A stretch of 40,979 nt of DNA, taken from NCBI GenBank assembly GCA_030530605.1, contig JAUMUO010000005.1, positions 1-40,979 of the forward strand, given 5' to 3'. A program made the position numbers and the translations under genes. Position 1 is the first letter of the stretch, and every line of letters starts with the position of its first letter. This DNA is from Candidatus Saccharimonadota bacterium. GTDB taxonomy: Bacteria; Patescibacteriota; Saccharimonadia; Saccharimonadales; Saccharimonadaceae. The notes beneath the pieces were generated by a model that ran no database searches, was not told the DNA's origin, and was given only the letters and a program-made list of their open reading frames with translations. Of the stretch, positions 8,047 through 16,525 are shown one piece after another.

Positions 8047-8685
8047 ATGAACGAAAAACTTCAATCAATCAAAACCTGGCTTGGCACAGGTAGTATCAAC
8101 ATTTTTGGTCTCCCGATGAGCGGTAAAGACACTGTTGGCGTTCGCCTTGCGGAAGATTTAAACGCGCGTTTTCTTTCTTCCGGCATGATTATTCGCGACA
8201 TGGAAAAAGAAACTCAAAATGATATGACAAAAAACGGGGAACTAATTCCGACCAACCTTTTCTATGAGTGGATTTTGCCATACTTTTTCCGCGACGACCT
8301 AAAAGAAAATGCTCTCATTCTTTCTTCCGTTGGGCGCTGGTCCGGCGAGGAAAACGAAGTGATGGAATCCGCCAAGACTTCTGGCCACGAAATTAAGGCC
8401 GCCGTAATCCTAGACACCGCCGAGGCCGAAGTGATGAAGCGCTGGGAAATCGTGAATAGTCTAGGTGATGAAGCCCGCACCGTTCGCGAAGATGATAAAA
8501 GCCCTGAAACTTTCAAAGTCAGAATTAAAGAATTCAATGAAAAAACTAAGCCTGTCCTAGACCATTACGAAGAACTCGGCCTGCTCATCAAAGTAGATGG
8601 TAATAAAGACCGCGAGTCCGTCTACCAAGAAATGATTGACGCAATCTACGCTTTCTCCCAAAAATTGCCTGTGGAAAACTCCTGA
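8047..8685 (+). CDS. Adenylate kinase-like nucleoside monophosphate kinase
   Basis: 212 aa. P-loop variant GLPMSGKDT at about residues 21-29 instead of the usual GxPGxGKGT. It is followed by an AMP-binding-like segment (FLSSGMIIRDMEKETQ, with GELIPTNLFYEWI) and a C-terminal RxDD-x-PETFxxRIxEFxxxTxPVxxHYxxxG block that closely matches the end of adenylate kinases. The fold call is firm, the substrate is not: the divergent P-loop and altered NMP site leave open other NMP substrates or a regulatory role. Leaderless: TATAAT ends 6 bases before the start. Confidence 0.78.
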   Translation: MNEKLQSIKTWLGTGSINIFGLPMSGKDTVGVRLAEDLNARFLSSGMIIRDMEKETQNDMTKNGELIPTNLFYEWILPYFFRDDLKENALILSSVGRWSGEENEVMESAKTSGHEIKAAVILDTAEAEVMKRWEIVNSLGDEARTVREDDKSPETFKVRIKEFNEKTKPVLDHYEELGLLIKVDGNKDRESVYQEMIDAIYAFSQKLPVENS

Positions 8686-8705
8686 AAAAATCTTCAAAAA
8701 ACCTC

Positions 8706-8734
8706 TTGAACTCGACAAAAATCCTCACTATAAT
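8706..8734 (+). promoter_or_regulatory. Promoter of 32-aa membrane peptide gene
   Basis: TTGAAC (8706-8711), 17-base spacer, TATAAT (8729-8734). Predicted start near 8741 gives a UTR of about 25 bases with GAGGAGG just before the ATG at 8766. Confidence 0.65.
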
Positions 8735-8765
8735 AAAAGTAACAGGATAATAGAGAGGAGGAAGT

Positions 8766-8864
8766 ATGGAACTATACATTATCAACCTACTAGCATTTCT
8801 CTTGTTCGCCTGCGGTGTCACTATTTTCATAATAGTGAAACAATACCGCAAATCTCTTAAATAA
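8766..8864 (+). CDS. 32-aa single-span membrane peptide
   Basis: Short ORF starting MELYIINLLAFLLF and ending KQYRKSLK. Residues 4-25 form one hydrophobic helix and the C terminus is basic (K, R, K, K), so the tail should face the cytoplasm. It is supported by a near-consensus promoter, a very strong Shine-Dalgarno (GAGGAGG, 4 bases before ATG) and an intrinsic terminator 20 bases after the stop, so it is an independent monocistronic gene. Function is unknown; candidates include a membrane-complex small subunit or a type I toxin-like peptide, with no antitoxin RNA seen. Confidence 0.65.
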   Translation: MELYIINLLAFLLFACGVTIFIIVKQYRKSLK

Positions 8865-8884
8865 CCGCGAGACCGTCCTGATGG

Positions 8885-8907
8885 AAAACGCCCGAAAGGG
8901 CGCTTTT
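8885..8907 (+). terminator. Intrinsic terminator
   Basis: Stem CGCCC/GGGCG (8889-8893 and 8898-8902) with a GAAA tetraloop, preceded by AAAA and followed by C-TTTT. It ends the small peptide transcript. Confidence 0.7.
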
Positions 8908-8910
8908 CTA

Positions 8911-8938
8911 TTGACTCTAATTTTGCTTATGCTATAAT
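8911..8938 (+). promoter_or_regulatory. Promoter of the 651-aa surface protein
   Basis: TTGACT (8911-8916), 16-base spacer, TGC-TATAAT (8933-8938). It leaves a short UTR of about 16 bases that contains AAGG before the ATG at 8961. Confidence 0.65.
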
Positions 8939-8960
8939 AAACACATAAACAAGGTCATAT

Positions 8961-10916
8961 ATGAAAAAGAAAACACATATCAAAAAGCTAATGGTAATCT
9001 TACCACTGATTTTTGGTACACTTTTTGCACCACTACTAAGTTTAACCACCAAAGCAACAACTTATGATTGTACAGTAAATGTTGCAGCTAGAAAATATTC
9101 CTGTGCTGGGGGGAGCGAAACCAGTATGAAAAGCTATTCGCTCGATAATCTGGGAACTTTCGTCACTGATCTTAGCAATAATTCTTTGTCAGCATTCTAT
9201 TTTACAGGATTCCTTTATGATGGCGAAGCCCCAATCATCAACACGGACAGTGCCATCCTTAATCCGCTCAGCATCGATGTAATTAATATCAATACCACCG
9301 GCAACATTCTAATTTCCGGCATGCCAGGAGAGAACGAGGATGCGGCCCTAGCTTTTAATACTAACAATCTCGCCGCCGATACCAATCTCTTTTTCGATAA
9401 TGTCATCATTAATTCAATGGCTAACGCTATGCCGGCAATCTATATTTATAATAAAGATCCAAATTTCAGCGCTCACAAAGTGTCGTTGAATTTTATTGAA
9501 AATCCTAGCGCCTACGTTCAGCTTAGCGGTGGTGCCATCAAGAAACACGAAGTCACCGATCCAAGCAAATGCCTTTTTGCTACCTTCCAAGATACTGACG
9601 GCAAGTATTATTACGAAGCCGGCGCCACCATTTCTTCCGATATTGACTTAACTATCAATGGCAACGGGCATCACTCTGGGTTTTCGCTTCTTGCCAAAAA
9701 GAAAACCGGTGCTATTGAGAGCAAAGGTAATTTAAACTTCAGCGGCGCAGGTAATTTCAATGTTTATGCCAAGAATGATGGTGTTAAAGCTAAAAACTTG
9801 AATGTCATTGATTCCAATCTCTTTGTAGTAGTAGACGAGAATGTCACCGCCGATGCTATCGTCGCGCAAACGGTCAACGTCAGCACCAGTAATACTGGTA
9901 GCTACAATAGCATCTATGCCATGGCAAGCTCTAAAACTGGCTCTAGAAGTTTTAACGTCGAAAACGGGGTTAACGTCGAAAACGCTGCGGACGGTAAGGG
10001 TAGCAGTATTTTCGCTATTGGCATGACGCCCGACCAAATCGAAGGCGCGAACACCAAAAACATCATGTCTATGAATTTTACCACTATTCAACCAGCTGAA
10101 ACTTTAGTCGCATTTGCGAACATCCAAGGCGTGCCACTTGTAGGCGTAAAATTTTATCGTCCATTCCAGACTCTGACTTTTGGTTCCGGTCTTCTGAGCA
10201 CTTACAAGAGTTTGAACATTTGGCAAGGCGGTACTATAGTTACTGATAACACAAAGCATGTGCCAGCTTTCACTGACCGTAAAGGTACAACTTATGAAGA
10301 CACCAAGTTCGATGTTTACACTTGGACTGCCAATCAAACATGGTCGCTTGATAACAAAATGAAGCACTCTACTTCACAACAAGACGAAAGTCCAACCCTC
10401 TTCAGTACTGCCAGCGACAAAGTCTTTAATAATGTTGAATCTTCTGGTAATACCGAGAAGAATACCAACGAAAAACCAAACGGCGAAGATGGTCCGATTG
10501 AACCGGATGATCCCGACGATCCCGACGATCCGGATGACCCAGATTACCCAGACGACCCCGACTACCCCGACGACCCGGACGATCCTAGCCCAACTCCGAC
10601 TCCAACTCCAGATGGTGGCGGCAACTCTGGCGGTAACTCTGGTTCAAGCAGCAATGGGAACTCCAGCTCAAATAATACAATTTATACAACTGATGACGAA
10701 GATGTTTATGTTCCATATACTTCCGCTTACACCACTACAACTACGGCCACCCCTTCTTACACCTATTCTCCGGATACTGGCCGTATGACCGGCGCTAAAG
10801 AAAGTGCTAAGACTGTCCCTATGACAGCTTGGGCTGTTTCTGGCTCCTCGGCCATCACTCTTACGATTTATGTTCTTATTCTCCGTAAGAAGCATGCCGT
10901 TCGCTTTCGTCGCTAA
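8961..10916 (+). CDS. Large secreted surface protein with Asp/Pro stalk and sorting-like C terminus
   Basis: 651 aa. Residues 1-32 are a signal peptide (MKKKTHIKKLMVILP..., cleavage near TKA). The long middle part (about 35-480) is Asn/Ser/Gly-rich with repeated strand-like segments such as INGNGHHSGFSLLAKKKTGAIESKGNLNFSGAGNFNVYA, suggestive of a beta-helix or beta-sandwich adhesin. Residues about 513-545 are a DDP repeat encoded by 9-base units around 10505-10595, then a Thr/Pro/Gly/Ser linker. The end has YSPDTGRMTG, a hydrophobic helix and a basic tail (RKKHAVRFRR), the layout of a sortase signal although SPDTG is not the canonical LPxTG. The family is unrecognised; it is likely a cell-surface adhesin or structural protein. 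Confidence 0.72.
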   Translation: MKKKTHIKKLMVILPLIFGTLFAPLLSLTTKATTYDCTVNVAARKYSCAGGSETSMKSYSLDNLGTFVTDLSNNSLSAFYFTGFLYDGEAPIINTDSAILNPLSIDVININTTGNILISGMPGENEDAALAFNTNNLAADTNLFFDNVIINSMANAMPAIYIYNKDPNFSAHKVSLNFIENPSAYVQLSGGAIKKHEVTDPSKCLFATFQDTDGKYYYEAGATISSDIDLTINGNGHHSGFSLLAKKKTGAIESKGNLNFSGAGNFNVYAKNDGVKAKNLNVIDSNLFVVVDENVTADAIVAQTVNVSTSNTGSYNSIYAMASSKTGSRSFNVENGVNVENAADGKGSSIFAIGMTPDQIEGANTKNIMSMNFTTIQPAETLVAFANIQGVPLVGVKFYRPFQTLTFGSGLLSTYKSLNIWQGGTIVTDNTKHVPAFTDRKGTTYEDTKFDVYTWTANQTWSLDNKMKHSTSQQDESPTLFSTASDKVFNNVESSGNTEKNTNEKPNGEDGPIEPDDPDDPDDPDDPDYPDDPDYPDDPDDPSPTPTPTPDGGGNSGGNSGSSSNGNSSSNNTIYTTDDEDVYVPYTSAYTTTTTATPSYTYSPDTGRMTGAKESAKTVPMTAWAVSGSSAITLTIYVLILRKKHAVRFRR

Positions 10917-10955
10917 TTTGACCAAAACGCACTACTTATGGTAAAATAGCTATGT

Positions 10956-12089
10956 ATGAGATTGCGTAAAAACAAGCTCAGGCTAATGATCTATCTGTGT
11001 GGAGCGGCTATCGTAACGCTTGCCGTTGCTTTTGTGGCGCACAAAATTCCAGATACTTTCGCGCAGAATACAGATGACGCCCGCCCGGATGATCACTCAA
11101 TCGCCCCTTGGGACGCGGAAGACGTGCGTAGCGCGGCTACGGGTCCTGTTGAGGAAGAAGATGAGCATTTCGTTACTATCTATGATCAAGGCAAAAAGAT
11201 TCTTGAAATTAAAACCAGCGCCCTCACCGTCCGCGAGGCTTTGGAGCGCGCTAAAATAGATTTAGCCGAGTCTGACAAAGTCGAGCCGGGCTTGTCCTCG
11301 CTAGTTGACGCTGAGAATTTCTACATTAATATCTACCGTTCTCGTCCAGTTTTAGTGATTGACGGTCTTAATCGCAAGCGCCTGATGACCGCTAGCTCTG
11401 ATCCAAAAGCTATTGCGTCTGATGCCGGTCTTACTGTTTATGACGGCGATAAAATTGAAGTCGTAGAAAATACTAACTTCCTCGAGGCTGGTGATCTCAC
11501 CACCTATAAAATCACTCGAAATGGTGGTCGTTCCGTCACTATTGAAGAAGCTATCCCGTATAAGGAAGAAACTGTCCAAGACAGTGGCCTCGCAAACGGC
11601 GAAAAAGAGGTCAGAGAACCGGGCGAAGAAGGCCGTAAAACTCTGAAATATCGCATTAACTTCGTCGATGGCGTTGAGGTCTCTCGTGTGCTAGAGTCCG
11701 AAACAATTACCAAAGAGCCTGTTAACCGTGTGGTTGCTGTCGGTGTTAAAAAATCCATCGCTCCAGAATGGGCCAAGTGTGCTGAATATGCTCGCGCCGC
11801 TGGTGTTTCCGAAAATGATATGTACGATGCGCTCACTTTGATTTATCACGAATCCGGCTGTCGGGTTGACTCGACCAATGCCTACTCTGGTGCTTATGGT
11901 ATCCCCCAAGCTCTTCCGGGTAGTAAAATGGCTAGCGAGGGTGATGACTGGAAGACCAACCCTGTCACGCAGATTAAATGGATGATTAAATACGTCAATG
12001 GTCGCTACGGTGGCTGGAAGCAGGCTCTAGAATTCTGGGGCTGTACCGGCACTTGTCGTGGCATCACCAAAACTTCAACTTGGTATTAA
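10956..12089 (+). CDS. Rpf/YabE-like protein: DUF348-DUF348-G5-lytic transglycosylase
   Basis: 377 aa. A transmembrane signal anchor is at residues 11-28. Two ubiquitin-like DUF348 modules follow (ILEIKTSALTVREALERAKIDLAESDKVEPG and RLMTASSDPKAIASDAGLTVYDGDKIEVV), then a G5 domain (YKITRNGGRSVTIEEAIPYKEET...GREP-like turns, VESETITKEPVNRVVAVG). The C terminus is a lysozyme-like/SLT domain with the catalytic-type E in LIYHESGC and the AYGIPQALPGSKMA segment. This order is that of resuscitation-promoting factors and stationary-phase YabE proteins that cleave peptidoglycan. It would act on its own wall or on the wall of a bacterial host. A TGG-TAAAAT box ends 8 bases before the ATG. rsmA follows 1 base after its stop. 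Confidence 0.85.
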   Translation: MRLRKNKLRLMIYLCGAAIVTLAVAFVAHKIPDTFAQNTDDARPDDHSIAPWDAEDVRSAATGPVEEEDEHFVTIYDQGKKILEIKTSALTVREALERAKIDLAESDKVEPGLSSLVDAENFYINIYRSRPVLVIDGLNRKRLMTASSDPKAIASDAGLTVYDGDKIEVVENTNFLEAGDLTTYKITRNGGRSVTIEEAIPYKEETVQDSGLANGEKEVREPGEEGRKTLKYRINFVDGVEVSRVLESETITKEPVNRVVAVGVKKSIAPEWAKCAEYARAAGVSENDMYDALTLIYHESGCRVDSTNAYSGAYGIPQALPGSKMASEGDDWKTNPVTQIKWMIKYVNGRYGGWKQALEFWGCTGTCRGITKTSTWY

Positions 12090-12090
12090 T

Positions 12091-12825
12091 ATGAAGAACA
12101 ACAAATCTCTCGGACAGCACTGGCTAAAGGACCGCCTCGTCCTGGACTACATCGCAAGTTGTCTAGATGAAGGAAAATTAGTTGTAGAAATTGGTCCAGG
12201 CCTCGGCACTTTAACCAGCTCGCTTTTGAAGCGCTTTGATAAAGTCATCGCTATCGAATACGACAAAAGACTGGCCGATAATTTACCAAAATCTTTCCCA
12301 GGCAAAAACCTCGAAGTCATAAATACGGACTTCCTAGATTTCAATCTTGAAGAAATCAAACAACCCTATGTGGCGGCCGGCAACATCCCTTACTACATCA
12401 CCTCGCCTATTATTATGAAACTTTTAGAAACCAAAAACCAGCCTCAAAAAATCGTCCTTCTCATCCAAAAAGAAGTAGCCGAGCGCATTGCTGCGGTAGA
12501 CGGCAAAGAATCTGTTCTTTCGCTCTCCGTCAAAAATCGTGCCGAGGTAGAACTGGGCGACGTTGTTGGCAAAGAATTTTTCACTCCACCTCCAAAGGTG
12601 GACAGCCAGGTAATTATCCTCACTCCGCACCAACCACTCGTGGACGAAAAAACTATCAAACTAATCAAACAAGGCTTCAAAGCCCCGCGCAAAAAACTTG
12701 CTAAAAATCTCGGCCTAAGTAAAGACCAAATCACAGAAATTTTCGGGAAGCTAAACATCTCGCTAGACGCTCGTCCCGCCGACCTCAGTCTCGAAACTTG
12801 GCAAAACCTCTCTCGTATTATATAA
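12091..12825 (+). CDS. rsmA: 16S rRNA dimethyladenosine transferase
   Basis: 244 aa. RsmA (KsgA) dimethylates the two adjacent adenosines in helix 45 of 16S rRNA. Visible: KSLGQHWLKD at the N terminus, SAM motif VVEIGPGLGTLTSSLL, the acidic EYDKRL, the catalytic NIPYYITSPI (the usual form is NLPYxI) and the FTPPPKVDSQVI motif. An ATG at 12058 is in frame but lies inside the upstream gene; the start at 12091 gives the conserved NKSLGQ N terminus directly and lies 1 base after the upstream TAA, which suggests termination-reinitiation. Confidence 0.93.
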   Translation: MKNNKSLGQHWLKDRLVLDYIASCLDEGKLVVEIGPGLGTLTSSLLKRFDKVIAIEYDKRLADNLPKSFPGKNLEVINTDFLDFNLEEIKQPYVAAGNIPYYITSPIIMKLLETKNQPQKIVLLIQKEVAERIAAVDGKESVLSLSVKNRAEVELGDVVGKEFFTPPPKVDSQVIILTPHQPLVDEKTIKLIKQGFKAPRKKLAKNLGLSKDQITEIFGKLNISLDARPADLSLETWQNLSRII

Positions 12826-12832
12826 TATAAAT

Positions 12833-14254
12833 ATGTCTAAAAATATCTATGTCACCACTGCTATTCCTTATGTGAATGGCGCACCGCACATCGGCCACGT
12901 TTTTGATTATCTCCTCGCCGATACTTACGCGCGGTATCAAAACAAAAAGGGAAATAAGGTCCGCTTCCAGGCCGGCACCGATGAACACGGCAACAAGATT
13001 TTCAAGAAAGCTGCCGAGAGCAATACTCCGGTCAAAGAATATGTTGATAAGAATTCTGAAAAATTCCAGGAATTCATTAAAAAACTTGGCGTAGAATATA
13101 CCGATTTTATTCGTACTACTGATGAGGACCACGAGCGTCGTGTCCAAGAAATTTGGAAAAAACTAGAAGACCATATTTATAAAGACAGCTACGAAGGTTG
13201 GTACTGCGAGGGATGCGAGCGCTTTGTCACCGACAACGAGCATAAAGAAAACGACGGCGTTTGTCCGGACCACCAAAAGCCTTACATTAAACTCGAAGAA
13301 GAAAATTACTATCTCAGAATTTCCGACTTCAAAGACGAATTAAAAGCCGCCATTTTAAGCGACACCATTAAAATCTTGCCGGATTTTCGCAAGAAAGAAA
13401 TGCTAAAACTACTTGAAGATTCGCCGGACGTTTCCATTTCTCGCCCGAAAAAGCAACTTACCTGGGGCATCCCGGTTCCTGGCGACGACAGCCAAGTAAT
13501 GTATGTTTGGCTCGACGCCCTCTCAAATTACATCACTGTGCTCGGCTATCCGGACAAAGACATCAGCGATTTTTGGCCGGCCGATTTACAAGTCGTTGGT
13601 AAAGATATTTTGAGATTCCACTCGATTATTTGGCCAGCTATTTTGCTCGGCCTCGGTCTGCCTCTGCCAAAAGTCTTGATTTCCCACGGCTTTGTCTTAA
13701 CGGGTGGTGCTAAAATGAGTAAATCTCTTGGCAATGTTGTAGAGCCTTTGGAAGTTTTGGATAAATACGGTCTGCCGGCCCTGCGTTATTATTTCCTTCG
13801 TCACGCCGATACTTTCCTAGATGCTGATTTTACCTGGGAAAAATACGATACTGCTTACAATAACGAGCTTGCGAACGACTTAGGCAATCTCGTCCAGCGC
13901 CTTGCCACGCTTTGTAAGAAAAATGAAATCGGCGGCCTGACTGAGTTCGAAGCTAAAGAATATAAAGAATATGATGCTATTATGTCCGACTTCTATTTCA
14001 GCAAAGCCTTTGATTATGCTTGGGAAAAAGTCCAAAAAATCAACAAACGCATTGACGATGAAAAGCCCTGGGCACTTGTAAAAGAAGGTAAAAACGAAGA
14101 AGCCGCAGAAGTCCTAAAAAGTCTAGTAGATGATTTGCTAAACGCAAACGAGCTCCTAGAGCCCTTCCTCCCCGACACTTCTGTTCAAATCAGAAAAATA
14201 TTTACTTCTGATTCTATCGTCCCGCCAGCAGTACCACTATTCCCAAAGAAATAG
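12833..14254 (+). CDS. metG: Methionyl-tRNA synthetase
   Basis: 473 aa. Class I synthetase charging tRNA-Met. The HIGH motif (GAPHIGHV, residues 17-24), the GTDEHG motif, a zinc-knuckle-like WYCEGCERFV...CPDHQ, and KMSKSLGN near residue 294 are all present. The short length means it lacks the C-terminal tRNA-binding (EMAP-like) appendage of E. coli MetG. The last 60 residues form the anticodon-binding helices. Leaderless, with TATAAT ending 6 bases before the ATG. Followed by a bidirectional terminator shared with the convergent aquaporin gene. Confidence 0.96.
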   Translation: MSKNIYVTTAIPYVNGAPHIGHVFDYLLADTYARYQNKKGNKVRFQAGTDEHGNKIFKKAAESNTPVKEYVDKNSEKFQEFIKKLGVEYTDFIRTTDEDHERRVQEIWKKLEDHIYKDSYEGWYCEGCERFVTDNEHKENDGVCPDHQKPYIKLEEENYYLRISDFKDELKAAILSDTIKILPDFRKKEMLKLLEDSPDVSISRPKKQLTWGIPVPGDDSQVMYVWLDALSNYITVLGYPDKDISDFWPADLQVVGKDILRFHSIIWPAILLGLGLPLPKVLISHGFVLTGGAKMSKSLGNVVEPLEVLDKYGLPALRYYFLRHADTFLDADFTWEKYDTAYNNELANDLGNLVQRLATLCKKNEIGGLTEFEAKEYKEYDAIMSDFYFSKAFDYAWEKVQKINKRIDDEKPWALVKEGKNEEAAEVLKSLVDDLLNANELLEPFLPDTSVQIRKIFTSDSIVPPAVPLFPKK

Positions 14255-14262
14255 CAACCACA

Positions 14263-14288
14263 AAAAATCCCCCAAACGGGGGATTTTT
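14263..14288. terminator. Bidirectional intrinsic terminator
   Basis: Perfect 11-bp stem AAAAATCCCCC / GGGGGATTTTT with AAAC loop. It has A and T tracts on both sides, so it serves metG on plus and the aquaporin on minus. Confidence 0.9.
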
Positions 14289-14295
14289 GTATAGA

Positions 14296-15240
14296 TTATT
14301 TCTTGCAGCACTCGCAGTCGCAGCATTGTGGTTCGCCAGAAAGTCTGCTGGTGAACTCTGCAATGTAGAAACCAATCACACCACCAACCATTGGGAAGAC
14401 GGCATAGATGGTAAGAGCTTGTAAGATTCCGCCCATAATTTCACCGAAGTTATCACCGGCAGATGGGAGAATTTGATACATCAAAGCCATAGCTGGGTTA
14501 ACCATGAAGTTGTTGGATAGGCTAAAGTAGCTTTGGGAGATGATGTAGATGTAGATAATAGTAACGGCAAGACCGGTACCAACGACGAGACCGAAGGTGA
14601 GTGGGCTCTTGCGATACTTCCAAGCGCGAGCAAAGAAGAAAGCAAGGATGATAGCACCAACGAGCTCGATGATAGCAACTTTCCAGAAGTTACCGTCGGC
14701 AACTTCGGCCATAGCTGGCATATCAATAGTGCTCTCTGCCCAACCCTTAAATCCGGAGGTCAAGGTCATACCGAGCCAAGCACCGACGATTTGTGCGAGC
14801 ACATAAAGCACACCACGAATCGCGGACATGCGGCGAGTAGCCATCATACCAACGGTGATGAGCGGGTTGAGGTTTGCGCCAGAAAGACCAAACACTGCGA
14901 TAGTGATGGCGGTCATAGCAAACCAGATGTAAAGTGGGTTTGTCATACCAAGACAAATCACGGTCATCATCAAGAGCATTGTACCGATAATTTCACCGAG
15001 AATCGCACCGTAAATCTGTGGGCGAGTGAAAATCGTAGTGATGTTTTCTGACGGATCGTACTTCTTGGAGAAGAAGCCCTTCATCAACTCTTTAAAAGTT
15101 TTGTTATTATTAGCTGCGCATTCAGCCTTTTTCTCGGCCTTGGCTTCCTTCTCTACGCGCACGGAAGCTTCTGATTTGACCTTTTCGGTCTTTGCTGCCT
15201 TAGACTTGGCAGTGGTTTTCTTGGACTTTGTAGTAGCCAT
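14296..15240 (-). CDS. Aquaporin/MIP-family channel with atypical pore motifs and Cys-rich tail
   Basis: 314 aa. The N-terminal 60 residues are a Lys/Ala/Glu-rich extension. Six transmembrane helices follow, with the two half-helix loops of the MIP family. The first loop reads SGANLNPLITVG (NPL in place of NPA). The second reads NNFMVNPAMAL (NPA kept, but the near-universal following Arg of the selectivity filter is Met). The C terminus ends EPQCCDCECCKK, a possible metal-binding or membrane-contact tail. Family membership is clear; the loss of the filter Arg argues against a classical water or glycerol channel, so its solute is unknown. Shine-Dalgarno AAGGAGG lies 3 bases before the ATG and the promoter is divergent from the next gene. 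Confidence 0.85.
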   Translation of the reverse strand: MATTKSKKTTAKSKAAKTEKVKSEASVRVEKEAKAEKKAECAANNNKTFKELMKGFFSKKYDPSENITTIFTRPQIYGAILGEIIGTMLLMMTVICLGMTNPLYIWFAMTAITIAVFGLSGANLNPLITVGMMATRRMSAIRGVLYVLAQIVGAWLGMTLTSGFKGWAESTIDMPAMAEVADGNFWKVAIIELVGAIILAFFFARAWKYRKSPLTFGLVVGTGLAVTIIYIYIISQSYFSLSNNFMVNPAMALMYQILPSAGDNFGEIMGGILQALTIYAVFPMVGGVIGFYIAEFTSRLSGEPQCCDCECCKK

Positions 15241-15264
15241 AAACCTCCTTAAATTGATAATCTG

Positions 15265-15298
15265 ATAAAATTATAGCACATATGTGATATAATTGTAA
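15265..15298. promoter_or_regulatory. Overlapping divergent promoters around a CACATATGTG palindrome
   Basis: A minus-strand TATAAT (15275-15270) and a plus-strand TATAAT (15288-15293) lie 12 bases apart with CACATATGTG (15277-15286) between them. Each -35 region falls on the other promoter's -10, so the two cannot be occupied at once. Confidence 0.5.
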
Positions 15299-15327
15299 GT
15301 AGAATTTTAGGAAGGTAATACGATTTT

Positions 15328-15549
15328 ATGGGAATAATGGTTCAGAAGAACGAAGACAATTCAAAATTAAACGATATGATTAACGCCGATCTTCGCGAGC
15401 GTGCAGAAAGGACATCAAAGGAAATGGATCCTGATTATGTAGAGGATAGTGACTACACCAAAGACCTCAAAAAAACCGGCCGGTTTGCTTGGGTTTGGGC
15501 CGTCTTGATTATCCTTGCTATCATCTCCCTGATAATTATTTTCATTTAA
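15328..15549 (+). CDS. Small tail-anchored membrane protein
   Basis: 73 aa (70 if the second ATG at 15337 is used). Charged, acidic N-terminal 48 residues, then FAWVWAVLIILAIISLIIIFI as a single C-terminal membrane helix with no residues after it, the topology of a tail-anchored protein. AGGAAGG lies about 13 bases upstream of 15328. It has its own promoter, divergent from the aquaporin. Family not recognised. Confidence 0.65.
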   Translation: MGIMVQKNEDNSKLNDMINADLRERAERTSKEMDPDYVEDSDYTKDLKKTGRFAWVWAVLIILAIISLIIIFI

Positions 15550-15577
15550 ACCTCCCTGTGCTATAATATATTATAGT

Positions 15578-16525
15578 ATGTCGAGTGTAGAGAAAATTAA
15601 ATCAGAACTTTCGGCTTTAAATGCCGAGTATGCCAAAATTAAAGATTTACCGCCGGAGGAGCGGAAGAATTTTGGTATTGAAATGAACAAGAAAAAGGCT
15701 CTTTTGGAGCAAAAACTAAAAGAGGCCGAGGAAGCAGTCGAAGACGCAGAGGTCGCGCCTGTTGACGAAACCGCCCCGTCCGCACCAAACAGCGAAATTC
15801 CGCGCTTCAAACTCGGTTCTAAACACCCTTTGATGACCGAGCTTAACAAAGTGCTCTCTATCTATGCTCATATGGGCTTTAACATTATGGAATCTCGCCA
15901 GCTTGATGATGAGTTTCATATGTTTGAATCGCTCAACTTCCCGGAAGGCCACCCAGCAAGAGATGGCTATGATACTTTCCGCACCGCTGAAAACTTTATC
16001 CCGCCCGCTCATACTTCCACTATGCAATATCGTGCTCTGCGCCGCTTTAAGGATGATTTGAAGAACGGCGGTGAAATCGCCGTGGTGATTCCGGGCCGGG
16101 TCTTCAGAAACGAAGATGCCGATGCCACCCACGAACATACTTTCTACCAGTGCGAGGGTGTGTTTGTATCAAAAGACGCCACCATGGGCCAGATGCTCGG
16201 CGTCCTCAAAAATCTTTTCGAAACTTATTACGGTCAGAAATTAAACACCAAGACCCAGCCTGGCTACTTCCCGTTCACCGAGCCGTCCCTAGAATTCCTC
16301 ATTGAAAAGCCGAAATCTCTTGGCGGCAAGGGCGACGGTTGGCTCGAGATGCTTGGTTGCGGTATGATTCACCCTAACGTCTTAAAGACCGCTGGCATCG
16401 ACCCGGAAGAATACAAGGGCTTTGCTTGGGGTGGCGGAATCGACCGTCTGGTAATGCTAAAATATGGTCTGACCGATATTCGCTATTTTGAATCTGGCAG
16501 CCTAAAATTCTTGGAGGAGTTCTAA
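15578..16525 (+). CDS. pheS: Phenylalanyl-tRNA synthetase alpha subunit
   Basis: 315 aa. Catalytic subunit of the heterotetrameric PheRS. An N-terminal coiled coil (residues 1-45) and a variable Ala/Glu/Pro linker precede the class II core: motif 1 region KHPLMTELNKV, motif 2 PGRVFRNEDADATHEHTFYQCEG, then FPFTEPSLEF and motif 3 GFAWGGGIDRLVMLKYGLTDIRYF. A promoter (TGC-TATAAT) ends 10 bases before the ATG. The pheT start follows directly after its stop. Confidence 0.96.
   Translation: MSSVEKIKSELSALNAEYAKIKDLPPEERKNFGIEMNKKKALLEQKLKEAEEAVEDAEVAPVDETAPSAPNSEIPRFKLGSKHPLMTELNKVLSIYAHMGFNIMESRQLDDEFHMFESLNFPEGHPARDGYDTFRTAENFIPPAHTSTMQYRALRRFKDDLKNGGEIAVVIPGRVFRNEDADATHEHTFYQCEGVFVSKDATMGQMLGVLKNLFETYYGQKLNTKTQPGYFPFTEPSLEFLIEKPKSLGGKGDGWLEMLGCGMIHPNVLKTAGIDPEEYKGFAWGGGIDRLVMLKYGLTDIRYFESGSLKFLEEF

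Noticed and set aside
14533-15051. 172-aa plus-strand frame across the aquaporin gene
   Set aside because: Hydrophilic, His/Asp-rich antisense shadow of transmembrane codons with no translation signals.
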